Shown here one piece after another: positions 35,694 to 44,639 of a stretch of DNA of 64,000 nucleotides. The first letter of the stretch is position 1; the number at the start of each line of letters is the position of its first letter. Made by a program: the position numbers and the translations under genes. The notes under the pieces are model-generated. The model saw nothing but the letters and a program-made list of their open reading frames with translations. It was not told the origin of the DNA and ran no database searches. Location: contig NZ_FOAO01000020.1 in assembly GCF_900109665.1 (NCBI RefSeq), forward strand, positions 1-64,000, read 5' to 3'. This DNA is from Blastococcus sp. DSM 46786. Lineage in GTDB: Bacteria > Actinomycetota > Actinomycetes > Mycobacteriales > Geodermatophilaceae.

Positions 35694-36571
35694 GACGGCT
35701 CCTCCTCGGGGACCGGGTCCGCACGGCGCCAGGCCGCCGCCTCGCGCCGCACGGTCTCGAGCACCGGGCGCGGGTCGCGCCCGGTCACCTGCCGCACGTC
35801 ACCCGTCAGGCCGGCTGCCAGCCCGAGCCGCGCGGTGGTGTAGATGCCGGCGGTCACGCACGCCATCCCGGTGCTCATCCCGAGCGCCGTCCGCGCGTGG
35901 CGCACGTACCGCAGCACCCCGGTCGGGCGGTAGGCGATGCGGCGGCCGAGGACCTCGGTGAGCGCACCCGCCACCTCGCCGTAGGTCAGCGCCTCCGGGC
36001 CGGTCACCGTCCACGCGCGCCCCCGGTGCGCCCGCGGCTCGGCGAGGACGGCGGCGGCGACGTCGGCCACGTCGAGGACGTCGACGAACGCCGTGCGCCC
36101 GCGCCCCGCCGGCAGGACGAGCTCGTCCCGGTCGCGGATGTCGGGGGCGTGGGTGGTCGCGAGGTTCTGCGTGAAGAACGACGGGCGCACGAAGGTCCAC
36201 CCCAGGCCCGAGCCGCGCAGCCAGCGCTCGACGGTCGCGTGCGGGACGACGGGGATCCGCTCGGCGCCCTGCAGCGACAGGAAGACGACGTGGCCGACGC
36301 CGGCGTCCCGGGCCGCGGCCATCGCGGGCAGCAGGTCGTGCCGGACGTCCCCGAGTGCCGGCGGCCGGACCAGGAACACGGTGTCGACGCCGGCGAAGGC
36401 GGGCGCCCACGTGGCCGGGTCGGTGAAGTCGAACCGGACCTGCTCGACCCCGGGCCCGGCATGATCGGCGGGCGTGCGGTCCGCGCGGCGGACGGCGGCA
36501 CCGCACGCCACCAGGCGGTCGACGACGGGCCGGCCGACGTTGCCCGAGGCTCCGGTCACCAGGACGGTCAC
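35690..36571 (-). CDS. NmrA-family NAD(P)H-binding oxidoreductase
   Basis: A 293-residue NmrA/HSCARG-like protein. LVTGASGNVGRPVVDRLV (residues 4-21) binds the dinucleotide. WTFVRPSFFTQNLATTH and TGPEALTYGEVAGALTEVLG are typical of the NAD(P)H-sensing or azoreductase-like branch. GTG at 36571 was chosen; an in-frame ATG at 36586 would overlap the palindromic operator and add MYGTY. It is divergent from a MarR gene with 30 bases between, which suggests direct control. It is followed by a second NAD(P)-binding protein in an overlapping operon. Confidence 0.83.
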   Translation of the reverse strand: MTVLVTGASGNVGRPVVDRLVACGAAVRRADRTPADHAGPGVEQVRFDFTDPATWAPAFAGVDTVFLVRPPALGDVRHDLLPAMAAARDAGVGHVVFLSLQGAERIPVVPHATVERWLRGSGLGWTFVRPSFFTQNLATTHAPDIRDRDELVLPAGRGRTAFVDVLDVADVAAAVLAEPRAHRGRAWTVTGPEALTYGEVAGALTEVLGRRIAYRPTGVLRYVRHARTALGMSTGMACVTAGIYTTARLGLAAGLTGDVRQVTGRDPRPVLETVRREAAAWRRADPVPEEEPS

Positions 36572-36573
36572 GT

Positions 36574-36586
36574 ATGTACCGTACAT
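36574..36586. promoter_or_regulatory. Probable operator of the divergent MarR gene
   Basis: ATGTAC C GTACAT is a perfect 13-base palindrome in the 30-base gap between the NmrA-like gene and the MarR gene. Its position would block both promoters. Confidence 0.65.
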
Positions 36587-36601
36587 GCAAAGGGGGACGC
36601 C

Positions 36602-37057
36602 GTGTCCGATCTCGAACGACTCGACCGGGCGCTGCTGCGGCTGCGGCGCACCTGGGACGCCCCGGCGGGGATCGAGCACGAGGGGCGCACCGTCGAGGGG
36701 TCCACCCTGCTGGTCTGCCTGGCCGTCGAGGAGCACGACCGGGCCGGCGCCGACGTCGGCGTCACCGAGGTCGCCGGGACGCTCGGCGTCACCCACTCGA
36801 CGGCGAGCCGGCTGGTGAGCCGGTCGGCGGCGGCCGGCATGGTCGCGCGGCGGCCGCACGCCGGCGACCCGCGACGGGTGTCGCTGTCCCTCACCGCGGA
36901 GGGGGCACGGCTGGTGACGGCGTCGCGGGCGTTCCGCACCGCGCGGCTGCGCGACGCGCTCGGCTCGTGGCCCGAGGGCGAGGTCGGCACCCTCGCCGAC
37001 CTGCTCACCCGGTTCGCCGAGGCGATGGCCCCCGACCCGGGTGCGCGGCGCCGCTGA
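36602..37057 (+). CDS. MarR-family transcriptional regulator
   Basis: A 151-residue winged-helix protein. VTEVAGTLGVTHSTASRLVS is the recognition helix region, followed by AGMVARRPHAGDPRRVSLSLTAEG as the wing. An unusually long N-terminal part (LLRLRRTWDAPAGIEHEGRT) precedes it. GTG at 36602 follows AAAGGGGG. It is divergent from the NmrA/SDR operon, its likely target. The ligand is unknown; an electrophile or quinone would suit such targets, but this is inference. Confidence 0.85.
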   Translation: MSDLERLDRALLRLRRTWDAPAGIEHEGRTVEGSTLLVCLAVEEHDRAGADVGVTEVAGTLGVTHSTASRLVSRSAAAGMVARRPHAGDPRRVSLSLTAEGARLVTASRAFRTARLRDALGSWPEGEVGTLADLLTRFAEAMAPDPGARRR

Positions 37058-37081
37058 CCCCGGCCGGCGGTGGGCCGGGGG

Positions 37082-38071
37082 TCACCCCCGGGTGACCAGC
37101 CCCTCGGACACCATCCAGTCCAGCGCCACGTCGGCGGGCTCCTCCCCGGCGACGTCGACCCGCGCGTTCAGCTCCTGCAGCACTTCGTCGGTCAGCAGCG
37201 GGGTGATCTGCCCGAAGACGTCGGCCAGCTCCGGGTACTCGGCGAGCGTCTCGGTCAGCACGACCGGCGAGATGTTGTAGGCCGGGAAGAAGTTGCGGTC
37301 GTCCTCGAGCACGGTGAGGTCCAGGGCGGGGATGCGGCCGTCGGTGGTGAACACCTCGCCGAAGTTGCACAGCCCGTCGTCGGTGGCCTCGTAGACCGCC
37401 CCGGTGTCGAGGATGCTGATGTTGTCGCGCGGCACCCCCTGCGGGTCACCGAGCGGGATCCCGTAGGTCTCGAGCATCGGACCGAGCCCGTCGTTGCGGC
37501 TGGCGAACTCCGACTCCACGCAGAACGTGCGCTCCTCGACCGGGAGCTCGGCGATGCCGGAGAGCGTGGAGACGTTCCCCAGCTCGGGCAGCGCCTCGGA
37601 GCGGACGGCGAAGGCGTAGGTGTTGTTGGCCTCGGCCGGCGGGAGCCAGGTCAGACCGTTGGCCGCGTCGGCGTCCCGGACCGCCTCCCACTGCTCCTGC
37701 GGGTCCGGGATCGGCTCGGACTCGCCGAGGTAGGACAGCCACGCCGTCCCGGTGTACTCCCACTCCATGTCGATGTCGCCGTCGACCATCCCCTGGCGGG
37801 CGGGCACGGAGCCGGGGATGTTGGTCCGGTCGACGACGTCGAAACCGGCGACCTGGAGGGCGATCACCGCGATCTTGCCGAGGATGAGCTGCTCGGTGAA
37901 GTTCTTGGCACCGACGACGATCTCGTCGCCCTCGACGCCGTCGATCGGCTCGATGCTGCCCGGCGCCGACGGCGGCGTGTACTGGGTGGCCGCCTGCAGC
38001 CCGCAGCCGCTGGTCGCGGCGGTCACGGCGAGGACCAGCGCCGCCAGCCCGGCGGCGGGGCGGGCGCGCAT
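37082..38071 (-). CDS. Osmoprotectant ABC transporter, substrate-binding lipoprotein (OpuAC/ProX type)
   Basis: A 329-residue exported lipoprotein: N-terminal Arg, hydrophobic helix and lipobox TSGC with the acylated cysteine near residue 23. The OpuAC-type fold starts EIVVGAKNFTEQLILGKIAV. MEWEYTGTAWL and GLCNFGEVFTTDGRI are the conserved binding regions of glycine betaine/choline/carnitine-binding proteins. It is the last gene of a four-gene overlapping operon. ATG at 38071 shares its A with the permease stop (TGATG); GTG at 38074 is equally possible. Confidence 0.9.
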   Translation of the reverse strand: MRARPAAGLAALVLAVTAATSGCGLQAATQYTPPSAPGSIEPIDGVEGDEIVVGAKNFTEQLILGKIAVIALQVAGFDVVDRTNIPGSVPARQGMVDGDIDMEWEYTGTAWLSYLGESEPIPDPQEQWEAVRDADAANGLTWLPPAEANNTYAFAVRSEALPELGNVSTLSGIAELPVEERTFCVESEFASRNDGLGPMLETYGIPLGDPQGVPRDNISILDTGAVYEATDDGLCNFGEVFTTDGRIPALDLTVLEDDRNFFPAYNISPVVLTETLAEYPELADVFGQITPLLTDEVLQELNARVDVAGEEPADVALDWMVSEGLVTRG

Positions 38072-38892
38072 CACAGCCCCCTCGGCCGGGCGACGTGCTC
38101 CACGACCCGGCCGAGCCAGTCGACGGCGAGGGCCAGCAGCGCCACCAGGACGGCGCCGCTGACCAGCAACGCGTCCAGGGACAGGTTGATCCCGGTGACG
38201 ATGAGCACGCCCAGCCCGCCCCCGTTGATGAAGGTGGCCAGGGTGGCCGTACCCACGAGCAGGACCAGCGCGGTGCGCACCCCGGCCAGCAGCACCGGCA
38301 CCGCCAGGGGGAGCTCGACCCGCAGCAGCACGGCCAGGGCACTCATGCCCATCCCCCGGCCGGCCTCCACGAGGCGGGAGTCGACGCCCTGGAGGCCGAC
38401 CATCGTGTTGCGCAGGACGGGCAGCGCGGCGTAGACCACCAGCCCGATCACCGCCGTCCGGAAGCCGAACCCGGTCCAGGCGGCCAGCAGCACGAGGAGC
38501 CCGATGGCCGGGGCGGCCTGCCCGGTGTTCGCGACCCCGACGATCAGCGGGCTGAAGCGCCGCATCCCACCCCGGGTGAGCAGGATGCCCAGCGGGATCG
38601 CGATGACCAGCACGATGAGCGCGGAAGCCGCGGTCAGCTGCAGGTGCTCGACGACGCTCCGGGACAGCGCGCTCCAGCCCAGCTGCCGCGACTCGACGTC
38701 GGAGAGGCCGGCGGCGGCCCGCCAGACCACGAAGACCAGCACCGCGACCGCGAGCATCACCGGCTGCCAGAGCAGCGCCCGCCAGCCGCCGGAGCCGGCC
38801 CGGGCCGAGCGCTCGTCGGCGGCCTGGGTCGCGGGCTCGGGCGCGGTCGGGTCGGGGGTGCCGTCCCGGCGGACCCCGGTGGAGGCCGTCAC
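38071..38892 (-). CDS. Osmoprotectant ABC transporter permease (OpuCB/D-like), copy 2
   Basis: A 273-residue permease with an N-terminal extension of about 40 polar residues, then six membrane segments. The EAA-type loop VDSRLVEAGRGMGMSALAVLLRVELPLAVPV contacts the ATPase. The overall sequence matches the OpuCB/OpuCD group (GILLTRGGMRRFSPLIVGVANTGQAAPAIGLL). Its GTG start overlaps the ATPase stop by four bases. It pairs with the other permease of the operon to form a heterodimeric channel for glycine betaine, choline or carnitine. Confidence 0.9.
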   Translation of the reverse strand: MTASTGVRRDGTPDPTAPEPATQAADERSARAGSGGWRALLWQPVMLAVAVLVFVVWRAAAGLSDVESRQLGWSALSRSVVEHLQLTAASALIVLVIAIPLGILLTRGGMRRFSPLIVGVANTGQAAPAIGLLVLLAAWTGFGFRTAVIGLVVYAALPVLRNTMVGLQGVDSRLVEAGRGMGMSALAVLLRVELPLAVPVLLAGVRTALVLLVGTATLATFINGGGLGVLIVTGINLSLDALLVSGAVLVALLALAVDWLGRVVEHVARPRGL

Positions 38893-40079
38893 CTGGCGCC
38901 CCCGCCGGTCCGGGTGCGCTGGATGGCCGCCATCACGGTCTCGACCGCCATCACCCCGGCGAGGGCGTCGCGGCGACCGGTGACGACGACACCGCCCTGG
39001 CTGGCGGCGAGCATCGCGTCCAGCGCGTCGTTGAGCGTCGAGCGCAGCCCGACCACGGGGAGCCGCTCGTCGACCGTGCCGGGGATCGCCGTCGTCCGCT
39101 CGAGCTCGGCCAGGGTGGGCCAGCTGATCGGGCGCCCGCGCTGGTCGAGCACGACCACGTAGTCGTCGCCGGCCGCCCGCGCCGCGGCCACCGCGGCTGC
39201 GGAGTCCGAGCCGACGGTCGCCGTCGTCGGGCGCAGGAGGTCGACGTCGCCCACCCGGGTCAGGGTGAGCTGCTTGAGGGTGGCGCCGGCACCGACGAAG
39301 TCGGCCACGTACTCCTCGGCCGGCTCGGCGAGGATCCGCTCGGGGGTGTCGTACTGCACCACCCGCGCACCGACGTCGAAGACGACGATCTTGTCACCCA
39401 GCTTCACGGCCTCGTCGAAGTCGTGGGTGACGAACACGATGGTCTTGCCCAGCTCCTCCTGGATGCGGATCAGCTCGTCCTGCAGGCGCTGGCGGGTGAT
39501 CGGGTCGACCGCGCCGAAGGGCTCGTCCATCAGCAGCACCGGCGGGTCCGCGGCGAGGGCACGGGCGACGCCCACCCGTTGCTGCTGACCACCCGAGAGC
39601 TCCCGCGGGTACCGGTCGCGGTACTGCTCGGGGTCCAGGCCGACCAGGTCGAGCAGCTCGTCCACCCGTCCGGCGATGCGGGCGTCGTCCCACTTGAGCA
39701 TCTTCGGGACCAGGCCGATGTTCGTGGCCACCGTCATGTGCGGGAAGAGCCCGCCGGCCTGGATGACGTAGCCGATGCGCCGGCGCAGCTGGTCGGGGTC
39801 CTGGTCGGTGACGTCCTCGTCGCCGAGGTGGATCCGCCCACCGGTCGGCTCGATCAGCCGGTTGATCATCTTGAGCAGCGTGGTCTTTCCGCACCCGGAC
39901 GGGCCGACGAACATCACCGTCTCCCCGGCGGCGATCTCCAGGGTGACGTCGTCGACGGCGGGCACGCCCTGACCGGGGTAGCGCTTGGTCACGCCGTCCA
40001 GCCGGATCGGGACGCCGCTGATGTGCCGGTCGTCGCCGGGACCGGCAGCGGTCGACGGGGCGGGAAGGGTCTCAGACAC
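38889..40079 (-). CDS. Osmoprotectant ABC transporter ATPase with CBS domains (OpuCA-like)
   Basis: A 396-residue ATPase. Walker A is GPSGCGKTT, the Q-loop follows (GYVIQAGGLFPHMTV), the signature is LSGGQQQRVGVARALA, Walker B is VLLMDEPFGAVD, and the switch His is in FVTHDFDEA. The C-terminal third (about 265-390) is a CBS pair, which in OpuA/OpuC senses ionic strength or c-di-AMP. The start GTG at 40079 overlaps the upstream permease stop by eight bases. It energises the two permeases on either side. Confidence 0.93.
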   Translation of the reverse strand: MSETLPAPSTAAGPGDDRHISGVPIRLDGVTKRYPGQGVPAVDDVTLEIAAGETVMFVGPSGCGKTTLLKMINRLIEPTGGRIHLGDEDVTDQDPDQLRRRIGYVIQAGGLFPHMTVATNIGLVPKMLKWDDARIAGRVDELLDLVGLDPEQYRDRYPRELSGGQQQRVGVARALAADPPVLLMDEPFGAVDPITRQRLQDELIRIQEELGKTIVFVTHDFDEAVKLGDKIVVFDVGARVVQYDTPERILAEPAEEYVADFVGAGATLKQLTLTRVGDVDLLRPTTATVGSDSAAAVAAARAAGDDYVVVLDQRGRPISWPTLAELERTTAIPGTVDERLPVVGLRSTLNDALDAMLAASQGGVVVTGRRDALAGVMAVETVMAAIQRTRTGGGAR

Positions 40080-40713
40080 GGATCCCCCTGGGGGTCGTCA
40101 GCCGGCCGGCGAGCACCAGCAGCAGGTCGAGGACGAGCGCCAGCAGGACGATCGCGATCGTCCCGGTGAGCGTGGAGTTGAGGGCGTTGGCCCCGCCGAG
40201 CCGGGAGAGGCCCGAGAAGATGAAGCCGCCGAGCCCGGGGCCGAGCACGTAGGCCGCGATGGCGGCGATGCCCATGACCATCTGGGTGGCCACCCGGATA
40301 CCGGCGAGGATCACCGGCCAGGCCAGCGGGAGCTCCACCCGCAGCAGCGTGCGCACGCGGCTCATCCCGATCCCGCGGGCGGACTCGACCAGCGACCGGT
40401 CGACCCCGGCGAGCCCCACGACCGCGTTGCGCAGCACCGGCAGCGCAGCGTAGAAGGTGATCGCGATGACCGCCGGCGTGATGCCGAAGCCGAAGGGCGC
40501 CAGCAGGATGCCGAGCAGGGCGAACGAGGGGATGGTCAGGCCCACGGCGGAGAAACCGTTGGCGGCCGAGGTCGCCGCCGGGTTCCGGTAGACCAGCACC
40601 GCGAGCGCGACGGCGATCAGCGAGCCGAGCAGGACGCACTGCACCACGAGGCTGACGTGCTGGAACGACTGGAAGGCGACGAGCCCGGCACGCTCGGTCA
40701 CGTACTCCCACAT
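40072..40713 (-). CDS. Osmoprotectant ABC transporter permease, copy 1
   Basis: A 213-residue permease, close to the family length, with five or six helices and the EAA loop VDRSLVESARGIGMSRVRTLLRVELPLAWPV. MWEYVTERAGLVAFQSFQHV is the usual N-terminus. GGAGAGG lies about eight bases before the ATG at 40713. It is the first gene of the operon, in the order permease, ATPase, permease, binding lipoprotein, all overlapping. Such systems import compatible solutes under osmotic or desiccation stress. Confidence 0.9.
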   Translation of the reverse strand: MWEYVTERAGLVAFQSFQHVSLVVQCVLLGSLIAVALAVLVYRNPAATSAANGFSAVGLTIPSFALLGILLAPFGFGITPAVIAITFYAALPVLRNAVVGLAGVDRSLVESARGIGMSRVRTLLRVELPLAWPVILAGIRVATQMVMGIAAIAAYVLGPGLGGFIFSGLSRLGGANALNSTLTGTIAIVLLALVLDLLLVLAGRLTTPRGIRV

Positions 40714-41091
40714 GGGCCGCACCTCTCCGGGCCCGCGTCGGGGCCATGTCCTCGTCGTCCGGCTTTGCGATCCACCCACCCGGTCGGGGCGGTCAGCGGC
40801 CTGCGCCACTCCGGACAGGCGGCGACCCACGACACGCGGCTGTCGACTCTTGCACAGCTCGCCGGGGCAGAGGAGCCGATGATCATGACGGTTGCGTGAC
40901 ATCGAGGGCGGGTCCCCGGGTTCCACCCCACCGCCGGGCTGCGCACGCGTGCGGCGCGGGGGCCTGTCGCCTGCTCACGGTCACCGGCCGGGCGGCCGCA
41001 GCTCCCCGCCATCGGGTGCGCGTGCGGCGCTCCTCCCCGGCGTCCCTCACCCGGGGGACGGGACGCCGGGAGAGGAGCGCATCCTGGCGGG
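40714..41091. other. 378-base divergent intergenic region
   Basis: It lies between the osmoprotectant operon and the FUSC gene, so it must hold both promoters. I see no credible small gene and no tRNA. The only clear structure is an inverted repeat CCCGGCGTCCC (41036-41046) with GGGACGCCGGG (41060-41070), 13 bases apart and about 22 bases before the FUSC start. It could form a leader hairpin or be a dimer operator. Confidence 0.55.
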
Positions 41092-42186
41092 GTGGGATGG
41101 GTGGTGGCGCGGCTGCAGCAGCCGTGGGTGCAGCGTGCGGTACGGGCAGCGCTGGCAGCAGGCCTGTCGTGGCAGGTGGCCCTGCTGCTGCCGGGGACCC
41201 TCTCCGACTACGCCTACTACGCCCCGCTCGGCGCGGTGATCGCGGTCAGCCCGACCGTCGCGGACTCCGCGTCGGCGGCGTGGCGCAGCCTCCTGGCCAT
41301 CCTGCTCGGCTTCGCGCTCGCCGTCGCGGTCTACGAGCTCACCCGGGCGGTGCCCAACGCGCTGACCATCGCGCTGATCGTGCTGCTGGCGATCGTCGTC
41401 GAGCAGTGGCGGGCCCTGCGGGAACAGGCGAGCTGGGTCAGCTTCGCCGCCGTCCTCATGCTGACGGTGGGCACGGCCGATCCGGCCGACTACGCGGTGC
41501 GCTACGCCGGGCTCACCTTCCTGGGCGCGGCGATCGGCGTCCTGGTGACCACCGTGCTCTTCCCGCCGCTGCAGCTCACCACGGCGGTCCAGCGGATCCA
41601 GGCGGCCCGGGCGCTCGTCGCCGACCACCTGGCGACGATGGCGGCCGCGCTGCGCAGCGGCCGGGTACCGGCGCCCGACGAGTGGGACGCGCGCGGGACG
41701 GAGCTCGACCGCGCCCTGGAGCGGATGCGGCACGCGGAGCTGGTCGTCGAGCGCGCGCGGCGGGCCAATCCGCGGGCGCGGAAGTGGCACGGGACCGCCG
41801 CCAGCATCCGGGAGCAGTCCCGGGCCCTGGACCGCGTCGCCGTCCTGATCGACGACCTCACCACGCTGGTCGTCGAGTTCCAGCCGCACCGCCGCGGCCT
41901 GGACCGCGTCGACGACGGGACCGGCTGGGTGCTGGCCGACGCCCTCGACGGCCTGGCCGGCGTCGTCCGCACCCCGTACCACGCCACCGGCACCGGCACC
42001 GGGCCGGACGCGCGCGACCGGGCCGTCGACGAGGCGCTCGCCGCGGCCGGGCGGCTCACCGCGCTGGTGCGCGACTCCGCCATCGGTGACGATCAGGGGT
42101 TCTTCGCCCTGGGGGCGGTGGCCGTCGGCCTCCGGCGCAGCCTGGCGGCCCTCGATGCGCACCACCACCGGCAGGAGGTGACCTGA
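41092..42186 (+). CDS. FUSC-family (aromatic acid exporter-like) membrane protein
   Basis: A 364-residue protein with an N-terminal membrane domain of about six helices (residues 10-165: AVRAALAAGLSWQVALLLP, YYAPLGAVIAVSPTVADSAS, ALTIALIVLLAIVVEQW). A cytosolic helical half follows (TAVQRIQAARALVADHLATM onward). The pattern fits the FUSC/DUF2955-like or YhcK half-exporter families; the substrate is unknown. The GTG start at 41092 is preceded by a G-rich stretch; GAGAGG is further upstream than ideal. It ends four bases from the convergent methyltransferase stop. Confidence 0.82.
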   Translation: MGWVVARLQQPWVQRAVRAALAAGLSWQVALLLPGTLSDYAYYAPLGAVIAVSPTVADSASAAWRSLLAILLGFALAVAVYELTRAVPNALTIALIVLLAIVVEQWRALREQASWVSFAAVLMLTVGTADPADYAVRYAGLTFLGAAIGVLVTTVLFPPLQLTTAVQRIQAARALVADHLATMAAALRSGRVPAPDEWDARGTELDRALERMRHAELVVERARRANPRARKWHGTAASIREQSRALDRVAVLIDDLTTLVVEFQPHRRGLDRVDDGTGWVLADALDGLAGVVRTPYHATGTGTGPDARDRAVDEALAAAGRLTALVRDSAIGDDQGFFALGAVAVGLRRSLAALDAHHHRQEVT

Positions 42187-42190
42187 GGGG

Positions 42191-42985
42191 TCAGACGCGG
42201 ACGAGCAGCTCCCCGTGCAGCATCCCCAGCCAGCCGTCGTCGGCACCGGCCCAGCGCAGCCACGCGTCCGCGATCCCCTGCAGCTCCCCCGGCGTCGCCA
42301 GGCCGTAGGCCACCGCCTGCTCGGCGAACGCCGACGCCGTCGCCCGCCCCGCCCAGGAGCGCCCCCACCACTCCCGCTCGGCGGGGGTGGTGAAGCACCA
42401 GGACGACGTCGTCGCCGTGACGTCGCGGAGCCCCGCCGCGTGTGCCCACGCCAGCAGCCGGCGCCCGGCGTCGGGCTCGGCGTCGTTGCGGCGGGCCACC
42501 TGCTGGTAGAGCGCCAGCCAGCGGTCCAGCCCCTCGTCGGCGGGGAACCAGGTGGTGGCCGCGTAGTCGACGTCGCGGACGGCGACCAGCCCGCCCGGCC
42601 GGCAGACCCGCGCCATCTCCCGCAGCGCGGCCACCGGATCGGTGAGGTGCTGCAGCACCTGGTGGGCGTGGACGACGTCGAAGGAGGCGTCGGGCACGTC
42701 GAGGGCGTAGACGTCGCCGACGGCGAACGTGACCTCGACCCCCGCGCGGTCGGCGCCGGCCCGGGCCTCGTCGAGCGGGTCCGCCGACAGGTCAAGCCCC
42801 AGCACCCGGCCGGGCGCCACCCGCGCGGCGAGGTCGACGGTGATCGTGCCGGGCCCGCAGCCGACGTCGAGCAGGTCGAGGCCGGGGCGCAGCGCGGGCA
42901 GGAGGTGGGCGGCGGAGTTCTCGGCGGTGCGCCACCGGTGCGACTGCAGGACCGGCTCGGCGTGCCCGTGCGTGTAGGTGTCCAC
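42191..42985 (-). CDS. Class I SAM-dependent methyltransferase (UbiE/methyltransf_11 type)
   Basis: A 264-residue methyltransferase. Motif I is LLDVGCGPGTITVDLAARV (about 37-55), followed by VLGLDLSADPL and FDVVHAHQVLQHLTDPVAALREMARV, typical of methyltransf_11 enzymes acting on small molecules. The family starts with VDTYTHGHAEPVLQSHRWRT, hence GTG at 42985. In-frame ATGs at 43006 and 43027 would add 7 or 14 residues without family resemblance. No partner gene is evident. Confidence 0.85.
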   Translation of the reverse strand: MDTYTHGHAEPVLQSHRWRTAENSAAHLLPALRPGLDLLDVGCGPGTITVDLAARVAPGRVLGLDLSADPLDEARAGADRAGVEVTFAVGDVYALDVPDASFDVVHAHQVLQHLTDPVAALREMARVCRPGGLVAVRDVDYAATTWFPADEGLDRWLALYQQVARRNDAEPDAGRRLLAWAHAAGLRDVTATTSSWCFTTPAEREWWGRSWAGRATASAFAEQAVAYGLATPGELQGIADAWLRWAGADDGWLGMLHGELLVRV

Positions 42986-43065
42986 GAGGGCAGTGTGGCC
43001 TCCCATCCCGCAGAGTGGAATTGCCATCCCACGCCATGAGATTCACCCGTCCACCTCCGCCGCAG

Positions 43066-43103
43066 CGCGTCCTTCCTGAGCGCCCACGGTGCGGGAGGAC
43101 GCG
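43066..43103. terminator. Hairpin downstream of glpD
   Basis: CGCGTCCT (43066-43073) and AGGACGCG (43096-43103) are exact complements ending two bases before the glpD stop codon on the minus strand. It is a plausible, though weak, terminator. Confidence 0.4.
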
Positions 43104-43104
43104 G

Positions 43105-44601
43105 TCAGCCCTCGGCGAGCACCTGCTCGGCCACCGGCACCGCGCGCTCCCGGTCGGCGGGCACCAGGCCGATGCGGGTGCGGCGGTCGAGCAGGTCGGC
43201 CACGGTGCGCGCCCCCTCGTGGCGGACGGCGAACCGCAGCTCGCCCACCGTCTCCGGCCGCCCCGCGACGACCGGCGCCGGCCCGAGCGCCTCGACCGCC
43301 GGCGCCTCGGTGCCGTACCGGGCGACCAGCCGGGGCGGCGCTCCCAGCCGGTCCAGCGCCACCCGCGGCGCCGCCCCGACGAGCGCGAGTCGTGCGGTGA
43401 CCGACCGCGCCGCCCCCCGCCCGAGCCGCGCCACGACGGCGTCGACCGCCTCCTCGGCCATCGCGCGGTAGGTGGTCAGCTTCCCGCCGACCACGGAGAG
43501 GACCGGTCCGTCCCACGCGAGCAGGTGCCTGCGGGACAGGTCGGCGGTCGCGCCACCGGGGGCCGCCGCCCCGGGCAGCACCAGCGGCCGGTAGCCGGCG
43601 TAGGCGCCCACCAGGTCGGCGCGGGTCAGCGGCTCGGCGAGCACCCGGTTCACGGTGTCCAGCAGCTGCGCCACCTCGGCGTCGGCCGGCGTCGCGTCGT
43701 CGTCGGGCACCGCCCCCTCGACCGGCTCGTCGGTCAGCCCGAGGTAGACCAACCCGTCCGGCTGCGGCAACGCGAAGACGTAGCGGGAGCGCGACCCGGG
43801 CAGCGGCACGGTCAGCGCCGCCGACGGCGAGCCCAGCCGCACGCCGGGCACCACCACGTGCGAGCCGCGCGAGGGCACCAGCCGGATGCCGGGCGCGAGC
43901 CGCTGGGCCCACACCCCGGCGGCGTTGACCACCGCCCCCGCCCGCACGGTGAACGGCCGGTCGTCGGTGGTGACGTGCACGTCCGCGCCGTCGACGGCGG
44001 TGACCGTGGCCCCGGTGAGCACGCGGGCGCCGTGCGCAGCCGCCGTCCGGGCCAGGGCGACGACGAGGCGCGCGTCGTCGACCAGCTGCCCGTCCCAGAA
44101 GACGACGCCGCCACCCCCGGGCCGAACGCCCGCGACCAGCCGGCCGACGTCGGCGGCGCCCACCCGCCGGGTCGGGGGCAGCGACCGCCGCCCGCCGGGC
44201 ACCGAGAACCGCACCGCGTCGCCGAGCCGCCCGCCCAGCTCTGCGAGCGCGGTGACGTCGCGGCCCGCGGCGTCGGGGACCAGGAAGGGCAGCGGGCGCA
44301 CCAGGTGCGGCGCCGTCGCCCCCATGAGCACGGCGCGCTCGCGGGCGCTCTCCCGCGCCAGCCCGAGCTCGCCGTGGGCCAGGTAGCGCAGCCCGCCGTG
44401 CACCAGCTTCGAGGACCACCTGCTGGTGCCCGCCGCGAGGTCGGTCCGCTCGCAGAGCAGCACCGAGAGCCCGCGCGACGCGGCATCGAGCGCCACCCCG
44501 GCACCGGTCACCCCGCCACCGACGACCACCACGTCGACGGCGCCCCCGGCCACCGCCGCCAGGTCACGCGTACGGCGCGCGGGTGACAGGGAACCGATCA
44601 C
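43105..44601 (-). CDS. glpD: Glycerol-3-phosphate dehydrogenase/oxidase
   Basis: A 498-residue FAD enzyme. VVVVGGGVTGAGVALDAASRG (about 24-44) binds FAD. DLAAGTSRWSSKLVHGGLRYL is the GlpD signature, and VNAAGVWAQRL and YLGLTDEP follow. It oxidises glycerol-3-phosphate to dihydroxyacetone phosphate and passes electrons to quinone at the membrane. The C-terminal cap domain (about 390-498) is present. GTG at 44601 was used. It is divergent from an ADHAP-synthase-like gene with only 38 bases between, so transcripts are probably leaderless and co-regulated. Confidence 0.93.
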   Translation of the reverse strand: MIGSLSPARRTRDLAAVAGGAVDVVVVGGGVTGAGVALDAASRGLSVLLCERTDLAAGTSRWSSKLVHGGLRYLAHGELGLARESARERAVLMGATAPHLVRPLPFLVPDAAGRDVTALAELGGRLGDAVRFSVPGGRRSLPPTRRVGAADVGRLVAGVRPGGGGVVFWDGQLVDDARLVVALARTAAAHGARVLTGATVTAVDGADVHVTTDDRPFTVRAGAVVNAAGVWAQRLAPGIRLVPSRGSHVVVPGVRLGSPSAALTVPLPGSRSRYVFALPQPDGLVYLGLTDEPVEGAVPDDDATPADAEVAQLLDTVNRVLAEPLTRADLVGAYAGYRPLVLPGAAAPGGATADLSRRHLLAWDGPVLSVVGGKLTTYRAMAEEAVDAVVARLGRGAARSVTARLALVGAAPRVALDRLGAPPRLVARYGTEAPAVEALGPAPVVAGRPETVGELRFAVRHEGARTVADLLDRRTRIGLVPADRERAVPVAEQVLAEG

Positions 44602-44639
44602 CCGGTCCTCCAGCGCTGCGGCACCGGCAGACTGTAGCC

